Assembly (NCBI GenBank): GCA_030374735.1
Contig: JASCIV010000937.1
Span: 1 to 10,018, forward strand
Direction of reading: 5' to 3'
Length of the DNA stretch: 10,018 bases
From: Gracilaria caudata
Taxonomy: Eukaryota; Rhodophyta; Florideophyceae; Gracilariales; Gracilariaceae
Position 1 is the stretch's first letter. Every line of letters begins with the position of its first letter. The translations under genes were made by a program, and so were the position numbers. The notes under the pieces were generated by a model that saw only the letters and a program-made list of their open reading frames with translations, did no database searches and was not told the DNA's origin. Shown here piece after piece: positions 1-7,002 of the stretch.

Positions 1-740
1 TTACCATCCATAAACGGGGTCTCTCTCAGTGTAGACAAGGACACGGCCTTGTTCGTTTTGGAACAATGGCACTTTTCGGATGTTCCCAGTGGTATGCAAG
101 TGGAAAGAAGGTAACACGGGCCAGCATGGTGCTTACAAGCGACGGCGATTGCGCCACGTCAGGTACGGAATTCATGTCGTTCACGCCTCGCCCATGACTT
201 GCCGCTTCACATCACATCGCGCCTGTAGTTCCGTGTGAAGATACGCCTTTCGGCCCAGAAGTTTTGGGCAGTGTAGCGGTCCCAAGTAACGTGGACAGAC
301 CTTCGACCTCCTGTTTATCCAATCACTTCCGCGGGATGTCTTCTGTGCCTTTTGTCGGAACAGGACGCATAATTTTGCTACTGAGATTATTGCTTGCGTA
401 TTTCGCGCTGTGATTGGGCGCGGCGGGATCAACTGAAGACTTGTCAGCACGCTTACATCTGCTACGCATCCCGCCATAGCGCGTGCCCTTGGCGTCCTAT
501 CACAACCCATTCACGCGCTACATAACTCTCGATACGCTTCGTCGTCGCCCATCCTCGAGACTCTAAAGCAACTTCCTAACTTTCCCGCCCTTCCCGTATT
601 TAGTCTCTGGTCTCAACGCTTCGTAAATAGCTGTGCCTTCTTTATACCCTCTCGTCATCCAGAGCCTTTTCGTCTGCTTGCCTTCTGTTTTATAGCCTCT
701 ACTTCGTTGACCCTTCAAGACCACCGGTTTCTCTCTCGTA
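1..740. other. Upstream region without a confident gene
   Basis: No open frame here has recognisable family character. The minus frame that is open from about 132 down to a TAA at 1-3 would end a protein in ...RVLVYTERDPVYGW, which reads plausibly as the C-terminus of a minus-strand gene or last exon. It lacks a clear start and a good splice acceptor, so I do not call it. The minus frame at 181-510 has an unconvincing composition. From about 565 to 740 the plus strand is strongly pyrimidine-rich (runs of C and T, little A or G) and most likely is the promoter and 5' leader of the BAR-domain gene at 741. A TATAG-like stretch sits near 691. Confidence 0.4.
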
Positions 741-1706
741 ATGGCAGGAATTAAGCATGCTACGAAGAAAAAGTTCAACAAGTCTACCACCAGAAAGAAG
801 ACTATTCAGTCTGGCATAAGCGCGGAGTACACCACACTACGAAATCAGCTCACCTCTATATCAACCTCTGTCAAATCCCTAGTCAAGAGCATTGGTACCG
901 CTCGCGAATCATGGCTGTCGGTCGCAAAGGAAGAAAAGGTATTCGCTGAAACTCTCTCAGCCGCGTTTCATGATGACGGGTCCGTCAAGTCTCACGCCAT
1001 GGAAGTACAAACTGCGGTACAACAGATGCAGCAGAAGCTGCTCGCCAATGAAGGACCAGAATCCCCTCACCTCAAAGTAATTGCCGTTCTCGAGGGATAT
1101 CTGAAGCTAATCGACGACTTAGAGAAAGATTGCAGTGACGTGGAGACTAGCTACACGGAGGTACTTCGATATCAGAAGAAGGTTGACAAGTTGCAGAAGA
1201 AGCCTGGAAAGCGTCAGAAGCAGTTGCAACGCAATCTCGAGAAGCTCACCGTTGCAAGAGGTGAGCATCAGACTAAGTTGGACGACATGATCAAGAGGAT
1301 GAAGGCGGCTCAGGAGAAACATCAGGTTGTGTTCCAATGTGCTCATCATGCCTTCTGGATCGCTCAGGATAACTACTTCACTACGGTGAATCAGATCACT
1401 CAGGCCGTGCGGTGGGAGAGTGTATCCGTGCAAGAGCGCCTCATGAACGTGGACATTCATGCGACAGAGAAACTGGAACCTATTCCTCGTGCAGTCGCTC
1501 TCTTGCCGCCGGTGACAGCCAGTGACGTCACTCCACCCCAAATTCAGGCCGCGACACCCACCAAGGGTAAGGAGGCGACCAAACTTCCTGCTGAGGAACA
1601 GTCGAGCGGTAAGGCCGAGGAGAAGAAGATTCCCTTAACACCACTTTCTACGCCTCAAAAGACAGTAGAATCTGAGCCTGTCACTCCTGATGTGAAGGCA
1701 TTGTAG
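741..1706 (+). CDS. BAR-domain protein with Pro/Thr-rich tail (BAR paralogue 1)
   Basis: Single-exon gene of 321 residues. An in-frame TGA lies just upstream, so the ATG at 741 is the start; it has G at -3 and +4. Residues 1-24 are very basic (KKKFNKSTTRKK at 9-20) and could contact acidic phospholipids. Residues about 28-225 have the long amphipathic helices of a BAR domain: E29-Y30, QLT at 36-38, the basic helix YQKKVDKLQKKPGKRQKQLQ at 144-163, an MK-rich helix near 184-192, and FQCAHHAFWIAQDNYF at 198-213. Known BAR domains dimerise into curved, positively charged modules that sense or bend membranes in endocytosis and trafficking. Residues 245-321 form a Pro/Thr/Lys/Glu-rich, probably disordered tail with SP/TP-like sites (TPLSTP, PVTP); no SH3 domain follows. 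It shares an almost gap-free pattern with the protein at 5575-6300. The family call is by eye; the precise subfamily (amphiphysin/Rvs-like or other) is unresolved. Confidence 0.75.
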   Translation: MAGIKHATKKKFNKSTTRKKTIQSGISAEYTTLRNQLTSISTSVKSLVKSIGTARESWLSVAKEEKVFAETLSAAFHDDGSVKSHAMEVQTAVQQMQQKLLANEGPESPHLKVIAVLEGYLKLIDDLEKDCSDVETSYTEVLRYQKKVDKLQKKPGKRQKQLQRNLEKLTVARGEHQTKLDDMIKRMKAAQEKHQVVFQCAHHAFWIAQDNYFTTVNQITQAVRWESVSVQERLMNVDIHATEKLEPIPRAVALLPPVTASDVTPPQIQAATPTKGKEATKLPAEEQSSGKAEEKKIPLTPLSTPQKTVESEPVTPDVKAL

Positions 1707-1980
1707 GCCTCATTGGATCACTCCGAAAATGTTTTTGCATCTCACGAATGCGTAGGACCTTGTCGTTGCGTCCTCCTCTCCCAGGCTGCCGAATCTGGGG
1801 GACATACCTTGTCTATGGTATGTAAGCATTAGTGTAGAGATCAGAAACATTAAAGACATGTGCCAAGCGAGCTCTTTGACGGAAGCGATGGACTGTGCTT
1901 GTTTCCTGTCGATGTTGTGAATCCTGACGCGTCGGAGTCCTACCCAAAGACAACGAGAATTTTCGTGGTGCTCGTAACAT

Positions 1981-2018
1981 AATTTTGGTAAGTGACATGC
2001 ATCATGATCACCATGATG
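1981..2018 (+). other. Sm-site-like AATTTTGG followed by a 7-bp hairpin
   Basis: AATTTTGG at 1981-1988 fits the Sm-protein binding consensus of spliceosomal snRNAs. It is followed by a perfect 7-bp stem (CATCATG 2000-2006, CATGATG 2012-2018) with a 5-nt loop, and preceded by a 5-bp stem (ACGAG 1953-1957, CTCGT 1971-1975). Stem, Sm site, stem is the usual 3' layout of an snRNA. I could not find the diagnostic functional sequences of U1, U2, U4, U5 or U6 nearby, so this may be chance. Confidence 0.15.
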
Positions 2019-2161
2019 GTCTTTCCATTTGATCGAAGGTGTGTCGAAAGGTGGCAGTTGTCATTTGAGCAGCGCAGCACTTGCTTGTCAGGACAGTTCG
2101 CACCTGGGGTAACCTAGGTGTGTGACCAGTGCAAAAATGCCGATTCTGGTCTCCTAAGGAG

Positions 2162-2204
2162 ATCCGTTGCTCTTTGATCTCGCTTCGATCGTCTAGCAAC
2201 GGAT
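2162..2204. repeat. Perfect 10-bp inverted repeat (stem-loop)
   Basis: ATCCGTTGCT at 2162-2171 is the exact reverse complement of AGCAACGGAT at 2195-2204, with a 23-nt spacer. It directly follows two smaller hairpin-capable stretches, CACCT/AGGTG (2101-2105, 2116-2120) and TCTCC-TAA-GGAGA (2150-2162). It could be part of a structured transcript; no terminal duplication or transposon end is visible. Confidence 0.5.
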
Positions 2205-3011
2205 TAAAGACGAGTGCACCATGTGAAGGCAAACTGCTCGTGCCCTTCTTCTCCCTCATTCTGGACACCAGTTTTCTACTCTAAGCTGAGGAAAAACTTC
2301 AACACGATTTATCTGATTGCACATTTGAACAAGCCCTCGAACACGATGCGTAGCGTTTACAAAAACCCATAGAGCGCACCGCGACGAGAAGAGCGAAGGA
2401 GAGGGCGCCGTAGCTTTCGCTAAAAACGCAGCTTACTGAATGACGCGCCTGACGCCTAATAGTCTCGAACGTACCACTGCTTTGTACGCAGCAACCATGC
2501 TCGACACAGGCATTCTCGTGTTGTCCGTTTCGTTCCACACTCCCAGTTTCCATTCGTTTGTGGCTCACTATGCGCACCACTGAGATTCTTCAGTCAGTCG
2601 ATGCATATTGGCGTGCCTCCTGCCTGGCTCCGATATCGTTGTCCCTAGCCGCTCTGCGCCGCACCGTTTCTTTGCCTTTTTCGTTCTGATTCACCTGTTG
2701 TTCATCCTATAGTCGCAAGCGATTGCGGAGCTGTAGGAACACATGAAAGAAATTGATCTACACAGAAGGTATTCAGAGGGTTTACTTCCGCTATGCCTTC
2801 TTGCTTTAAACGAGTAGCGTATTGCGAGACATTCATTGAGGGAGGGGTCGTGTTGAGAATGATGCCCTTGTATCTCCGTTTAGCTACAAGAAGTTAAGCC
2901 ACAAGTTGCTGTAGTAACAGATAGTAAGAAACGAGCAGAAAACTTTAGTTTGGGACAAGTAGTAGCCATCATGGTTTCAGATACAGGGTACTGGATTGGA
3001 TTTGGATTATG

Positions 3012-3408
3012 TTAGTTTGAGCTGTTATTGTTCTTGCGATGGCGCTTCGGCTTTTGCAGGTTGGTGGCATTTGCTTTTATAATGGTAAACAAATCCATAT
3101 GGAACCTGACATGGTCTCCTGATGAAACGACGCATGCGATTTTACGTTTTCCATCTGTGGCGTGTACGAGGCAGAACGGCGGTTGAAGATCTAGTTTCTG
3201 TTTGCCTGTGTTTATCGGACGCTGAACGCGTTTCATGGTAATCCAAACAGATCCCTTCGTTTTGCTGAGCAAAGAAACTTTTGCGTCAGAATAGTGTGGG
3301 GCAGCATGATGGGGCGGTGGTGAAACAGTGATACAGGGTTCTTCCTTACTTTTGGGTGTAGAGCTTTGAGAGCTCGGACATAAAAGCATTTTGGTCCAAG
3401 AACACCAT
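3012..3408 (-). CDS. SRP14: Signal recognition particle 14 kDa subunit (two exons)
   Basis: Exon 1 is 3408-3350 and exon 2 is 3264-3012; the joined frame gives 103 residues. SRP14 pairs with SRP9 on the Alu domain of SRP RNA in the cytosol and helps arrest translation elongation while the signal sequence is delivered to the ER. Exon 1 supplies the first helix (MVFLDQNAFMSELSKLYTQ), matching the family pattern of a start followed by FL..L..LF. Exon 2 begins with TKGSVWITMKR (family GSV.IT.K), then HATDGKRKIACVVSS at 54-68 (family RATDGKKKISTVVS), an F.M...I.KAN helix and a basic tail KPKRHRKNN. The length fits compact SRP14 proteins without the animal Ala-rich tail. The ATG has A at -3 and G at +4. 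Without splicing, exon 2 reads upstream into a Pro/His-rich nonsense extension, so the intron is needed. The gene diverges from SEN34. Confidence 0.9.
3265..3349 (-). other. Spliceosomal intron of SRP14 (85 bp, phase 2)
   Basis: The donor is CAAAA|GTAAGG and the acceptor is TTTCTTTGCTCAG|CAAAACG. A branch-point-like TCTGAC has its A at 3286, 21 nt before the acceptor end. Splicing joins AA to C to make an Asn codon and restores the conserved SRP14 frame across the junction. The intron contains an in-frame TAA directly after the exon 1 codons. Confidence 0.88.
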
Positions 3409-4164
3409 TCTTTGCGAAGGGTGGCCGCAGTACGGCGTAACAGAGGACTCTAGAGGAAAACAAGCTCGGTGAGAACCGCGAGACCCCTAACTGGGATGAG
3501 ACCTGTGGCAGAATGGAACGGAAAGCTGGTCGCTGAGACAGGAGCAAGGGGGGGTTGAGAACGATTGTGAAACAAGGACGTGTGCGTGGGCGGTCAATCA
3601 ACCGGCGTAGGCGCGACGCTTTATTTATTTCTGCAAAGTCGCGGTCCTTTTTTTAAGGCGAGACCTGTTTCGAGGCGCCGACGTGCTCCGCCGCGCATGC
3701 ATCGAATAATACCTTCGCACCCACATCATCTGTCCAGTGTCTGCGCGCATCCACAATCTGAGGAGCGAAGAGAGTACAAAGTTGTTGACATACCTCTCTT
3801 CAAATCGGCCTTTCCGTTGATCTTTCTGAAGCATTCAATATCAAGAAGGCGAAAGTGCAACAGAGTTGTGTGTTGTTTCAAGCACGTGAAAACCAACGCC
3901 CTACCCATCTCAATTTGCGAACAGCGCCAGGCTGTTTTTGCAGTCGCACTGCGTCACAGAGCGCGATTATTATGCTCTCGCTGCTGACAATAGGAGAGAA
4001 GCGCAACTTGTTCACCGCATTGACTCAATGCAAACCTTGCGTGTCTCAAACGCTTACGGTGTGAATATCGCACTGCTAATACTTAAGCGACAGCCTTCGC
4101 TGTGGACATCGCGTGGTGTCGCTTGGTGTCGCTTGGTGTTAACGCAACTTGCTGGGAATACAAA
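3409..4164. other. Divergent intergenic region between SRP14 and SEN34
   Basis: About 750 bp separate the two divergent start codons, so both promoters should lie here. Open frames on both strands (for example plus 3580-3987 and plus 3938-4399) overlap one another, mostly start at non-ATG codons and match no family I recognise. A GCTGTTTTTGCAG stretch ending at 3943 resembles a splice acceptor, and the frame after it reads reasonably (HCVTERDYYALAADNRR), but no donor or start can be tied to it. No clear TATA box was found. Confidence 0.4.
4111..4140. repeat. Three tandem copies of a 10-bp unit
   Basis: GCGTGGTGTC, GCTTGGTGTC and GCTTGGTGTT follow one another without gaps. The array ends 24 bp before the SEN34 start codon and so lies in its 5' leader or core promoter. 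It is a short local duplication with one-base differences between units. Confidence 0.8.
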
Positions 4165-5232
4165 ATGGCTTCGTCAAGTGACTCAACAGTGGTGTTGCCC
4201 ATTCGCGTGTATATTACGCAGAGCAACGGCAGTCGCGAAGCGTTTGCAACGGTGTGGGACAGCAAGCACGCCATGTACATCCGAAACAGGCTACGTCTGC
4301 TGGGAGATTTTTGTGGTACTCTGCCAAAGCACATTGCGCAGAACCAATATCTGTCTCTACCGCTGGTGCTTTCGTACGAAGAGACAGTGTTCGGTGTGAT
4401 GAAGGAGTACTTCACGGTGGTGTGCGATGACGATTCGGACTACGCGCCGCACCACAACGCGAAGGACGCGTTCTGGAAGCGACGCGAAGACGACATACTC
4501 CGACAAGTGGAGGAAAGCGTGGCGCAACAGCTGGCCGAACGTGAGCGACGCAAGGAGCAGCAGCCGGACACGCGAAGAGGTCGCAAACGAATGCGCGAGG
4601 AGGTGGAGGAGCAAGATGAAGAACAAACCGGCCCCCTCCGCAAAATGGCGCGCACTCTGTGGCAGTGGATCGGCGACCGTCTGGGCTGGATGCGACGCGC
4701 AGAAGCAACCACCGCAGCAAGCACCGCCGCCAACGACGCACCGCACAACGCGCCGCACGACGCGCCAGCGCGCGAGGCAGATACAGCCTCACACACAGAG
4801 CTCAAGGAAGAAGGCGTGAGACAACGGCTGGCAAGTCAGGCTCGCGCAACCGCGCTGGTGGTGACAAGCACGGCGGCGCGCGAGGACGAGGGCGCACGAA
4901 GGGCGCGCCGGCGCGTGCGCCGCCCGGCGTGCGGCAACGAGAAGCGGCTGCGCGAGCGGCTGCTGGTGCTGCAGGACCTGCACGAGCGCGGCTACTTCGT
5001 GTCGTGCGGCGCCAAATTCGGCGCGGACTTTCTGGCGTACGCCGGCTCGCCGCAGATGTTCCACGCGGCGGCGGCGGTGGTGGTGGTGAGCGGCGAGTCG
5101 CGCGTGGCGGCCAGAGGCATTGTGGCGATGGGACGGCTGGGTGACGCCACGAAGAAGCGCGCGGCAATGGCGTTTGTGGACGATGGCGTGGTGCGCTACG
5201 TCGGCGTGCAGTGGGAGGAGACGTTGCCGTGA
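4165..5232 (+). CDS. SEN34: tRNA-splicing endonuclease subunit SEN34
   Basis: Protein of 355 residues, one of the two catalytic subunits of the heterotetrameric SEN complex (with SEN2, SEN15, SEN54), which cuts introns out of pre-tRNAs; SEN34 makes the 3' splice-site cut. The N-terminal family domain is residues about 12-80: VWDSKHAMYIRNRLRLLGDF then LPKHIAQNQYLSLPLVLSYE, as in other SEN34 proteins. Residues 100-255 are a charged, then Ala-rich linker (ERERRKEQQ, KRMREEVEEQDEEQ, DAPHNAPHDAPA). The C-terminal nuclease fold is residues 262-355: DLHERGYFVSCGAKFGADFL at 271-290, Y292 in LAYAG, H300 in FHAAA and K331 in TKKRA. The spacings Y-H 8 and H-K 31 equal those of the human catalytic triad, so it is probably active. 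The ATG at 4165 (AAAATGG, strong context) is the first in-frame ATG; the frame upstream opens only at GTG. From about 4690 the coding sequence becomes extremely GC-rich. Confidence 0.93.
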   Translation: MASSSDSTVVLPIRVYITQSNGSREAFATVWDSKHAMYIRNRLRLLGDFCGTLPKHIAQNQYLSLPLVLSYEETVFGVMKEYFTVVCDDDSDYAPHHNAKDAFWKRREDDILRQVEESVAQQLAERERRKEQQPDTRRGRKRMREEVEEQDEEQTGPLRKMARTLWQWIGDRLGWMRRAEATTAASTAANDAPHNAPHDAPAREADTASHTELKEEGVRQRLASQARATALVVTSTAAREDEGARRARRRVRRPACGNEKRLRERLLVLQDLHERGYFVSCGAKFGADFLAYAGSPQMFHAAAAVVVVSGESRVAARGIVAMGRLGDATKKRAAMAFVDDGVVRYVGVQWEETLP

Positions 5233-5410
5233 GCTTGCGCGCATCTGGCGCGCGCTGCCACGTGCGCGCGCGCGTTGAGAGCCGTTGAGCTTTGGCCACG
5301 CGCAAGCTGTGCAGTTACTGCAGTATCTATCTCGCACCGAAGGCGGCACCGCCGTAACGGTCGGCGCCGCGCCGAAACGGCAGCGCGCTGCGATGCGATC
5401 AGGGGGCCGT

Positions 5411-5430
5411 CGCGCGCGCGCGCGCGCGCG
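5411..5430. repeat. (CG)10 dinucleotide tract
   Basis: Ten perfect CG dinucleotides lie in the spacer between SEN34 and the second BAR gene; a shorter alternating tract (CGTGCGCGCGCGCG) is at 5261-5274. Alternating CG is the classic Z-DNA-prone sequence, and such a tract can be unstable in length. Confidence 0.95.
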
Positions 5431-5446
5431 GCGGGTTGACGCGCGT

Positions 5447-5452
5447 AATAAA
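5447..5452 (+). promoter_or_regulatory. Candidate polyadenylation signal AATAAA
   Basis: AATAAA lies 215 nt after the SEN34 stop codon and about 120 nt before the next start codon. It is the only canonical hexamer in this spacer, and it stands out against the GC-rich surroundings. Other genes in the window lack an obvious AATAAA, so this organism may not depend on it. Confidence 0.35.
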
Positions 5453-5574
5453 GCGGCTGTTGCGCTAAGTTGGTGCCGCGCGGGTGGTTTGGTCAGCTTG
5501 TGCTGCTGCTGTTCGCTCCCGCTGGAACGTTGGCTCACTGTTGTTGTGTTCGCGCGCACTTTTTTTTTGGTGAC

Positions 5575-6300
5575 ATGTCGTGGATGAGGAAGTTTGCGCC
5601 GCTGAATATTCGCAGGGATCGCTCTCACGATCCGGAATTTGACAAGGCCAAGACGCAACTCACTAACGTTGCCACCGCGTTGGAGGCGTGTGTGAGCGCG
5701 CTGGATACGTTGCAACGCGATTACGATCGTCTGTACTCGGGCGTGCGCAAGTTTGCAAACGATTTCTATTCTCTTTACCCGTCCAACGATGAGGTGCGTC
5801 GCATGGGGGAGTCCACCGTCAACAGCGCTGATCGTTTGCTAGAAGACGTTCAGAACCGAATCAACGCGCCGGAAAACACTACCATTCACATCATTGACCG
5901 CCAAATCAAGGCGTACCTACACGAGATTCGCAACTTGCAGAAGGAGTTCAAGAACGTTGCCAACCAAAGAGCTGATTACGAGGCCGAGAGGGACCGTCTT
6001 GAGCGCGCTGAGAGAAGGGGCGTGGACGAGGATAGACGCTCGTATCTGCACGAGCAGATGAAAACCAAGAAGACGCTGTACGAAGCCACGCTGCGTGGCA
6101 TCACTCACCGCCTTGGCTCCACTTACAACAAGCACGCACAGGTATTTCAAGCGGCGTGGACTGCGTACGTTCTGCGCCTCGACGAGGGCAAGAGTCTGCT
6201 GGATAAGCATCTGCGTTCTCATCGCTCTCATGCGAAGCGCCTGGAGAAGGATGTTCTACGAATGCAGCTGGGACGGTTGGAATTCGCACTAGAAGAATAG
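5575..6300 (+). CDS. BAR-domain protein (BAR paralogue 2)
   Basis: Single-exon protein of 241 residues made almost wholly of one BAR module, without the tail of paralogue 1. The N-terminus MSWMRKFAPLNIRR is short, basic and hydrophobic and may form an amphipathic membrane-inserting helix, as in N-BAR proteins such as Rvs161; this is inference. The core begins with E21-F22 and QLT at 28-30, then KFANDFYSLYP at 59-69, a long charged helix 106-150 (YLHEIRNLQKEFKNVANQRA), MKTKKTLYEATLRGITHR at 162-179 and KHAQVFQAAWTAYV at 186-199. The expected role is dimeric membrane curvature sensing or shaping in endocytosis or trafficking. The ATG at 5575 is the first in frame; the frame extends upstream 35 codons to a TTG, giving Cys-rich, unconvincing sequence. 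A T9 run (5560-5568) precedes the start. It lies 342 bp after SEN34 on the same strand. Confidence 0.75.
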   Translation: MSWMRKFAPLNIRRDRSHDPEFDKAKTQLTNVATALEACVSALDTLQRDYDRLYSGVRKFANDFYSLYPSNDEVRRMGESTVNSADRLLEDVQNRINAPENTTIHIIDRQIKAYLHEIRNLQKEFKNVANQRADYEAERDRLERAERRGVDEDRRSYLHEQMKTKKTLYEATLRGITHRLGSTYNKHAQVFQAAWTAYVLRLDEGKSLLDKHLRSHRSHAKRLEKDVLRMQLGRLEFALEE

Positions 6301-7002
6301 GCGCTGTATTGTTTGTATGTACACTCCTGTCGCTTCAGCGTCACGCTCGTTTTTTGTATTGTTCAGCAAGCTCTTGAGTACCAACCACGTATCACTGTTC
6401 GTCAACTTATTCTTTTTTCCGTCTTGTGCATGCGGTTGGATGTAAATGTTCAGGTTGTGCTCTTAATGCGTTTCAACGTAGCCACCTAAATCACTTGTCG
6501 CACGTCATAGCCTAGACGTAGTTTGCATGCACCTTTTGCAATTCGGAATGGTCTCAGAGGGCTACAACCGCAGGGTTAGAGTTGCCAAGTTGCTATACAA
6601 ACAAGTCGTACCGTTAAACCCATTACGGGGTAAGCTTTCATCACGACGACGAAGAAAGAGGCGAGCGCAAAGACGAAGCAGAAGGTACCAGTGGTGGTCT
6701 ACCACCATTCCAGTGTGGTGAGAAGATGCTCAGCTCTCAGGGCTGCCCACCAGCAGACTCTTCGATGCGATTACACGTATTTGGAGATGCAGCGGGGGAT
6801 CGTTCTGCTCTTGAAAAATCAAATTTAAATTCTTCGCGCCCAACTGCGCCATGACACGGCTTGCGCGCTGCGCCCGAAAGGCTGCATCCACCTTCGTCGC
6901 TTCCCCGTCATCGCTTCGATTACGCGCCCGTCGAGCTCAACCCTCTTCTTCTTCTTTTCGCGGTGCCCGCGGGCTGTCGTGCATCACTCGCAACGCCACA
7001 AA
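6301..7002. other. Spacer between BAR paralogue 2 and SKA1
   Basis: The first 130 bp are T- and TG-rich (TGTATTGTTTGTATGTAC, TTTTTTGTATTGTT) and suit a 3' untranslated region with TGTA-type processing signals. A 64-codon ATG frame at 6527-6721 encodes a run of arginines from a GA-rich repeat-like stretch and looks fortuitous. The last 170 bp form the SKA1 promoter and leader and contain two TTCGCG-type motifs. Confidence 0.4.

Larger units (their letters stand above)
1707..3011. other. 1.3 kb spacer with clustered short hairpins, no recognised protein gene
   Basis: This stretch lies between the BAR gene on the plus strand and the SRP14 stop codon on the minus strand. Minus-strand frames at 1813-1998, 2008-2268 and 2299-2580 are under 95 codons and have no family character; several begin only at non-ATG codons. 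Short plus frames, such as ATG 2571 (39 codons) and ATG 2794 (34 codons), are equally unsupported. The part from 1800 to 2204 has several perfect short inverted repeats, described separately. No AATAAA is seen just after the BAR stop codon. Confidence 0.4.

Noticed and set aside
1..132. Minus-strand open frame ending at 1-3 that reads like a protein C-terminus
   Set aside because: Only about 44 codons, no start codon and no convincing splice acceptor (only TTGTAAG near 137). A composition that looks natural is not enough to call a gene.
1813..2580. Three minus-strand frames of 61-93 codons
   Set aside because: Random-looking composition, several non-ATG starts, and no continuity between them by plausible splice sites.
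3938..4399. 153-codon plus frame overlapping the SEN34 start, preceded by a TTTTTGCAG acceptor-like site
   Set aside because: It starts at TTG and has no paired donor, and its second half is the shifted frame of SEN34 with Cys/Trp-rich nonsense. No family is recognised.
5470..5574. 35-codon N-terminal extension of BAR paralogue 2
   Set aside because: It begins with TTG, contains a Cys-Cys-Cys and Phe-run peptide from the T-rich leader, and the paralogue has no counterpart. The ATG at 5575 is preferred.
4357..5715. Several long minus and plus frames over the SEN34 gene, up to 308 codons, rich in Arg, Ala and Pro
   Set aside because: They are by-products of the GC-rich sequence, in which stop codons are rare. 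The plus frame with the SEN34 family motifs and catalytic triad is the real one.
6527..6721. 64-codon Arg-rich ORF between BAR paralogue 2 and SKA1
   Set aside because: The basic run comes from a CGA/GAA-rich stretch, and there is no family match or supporting context.
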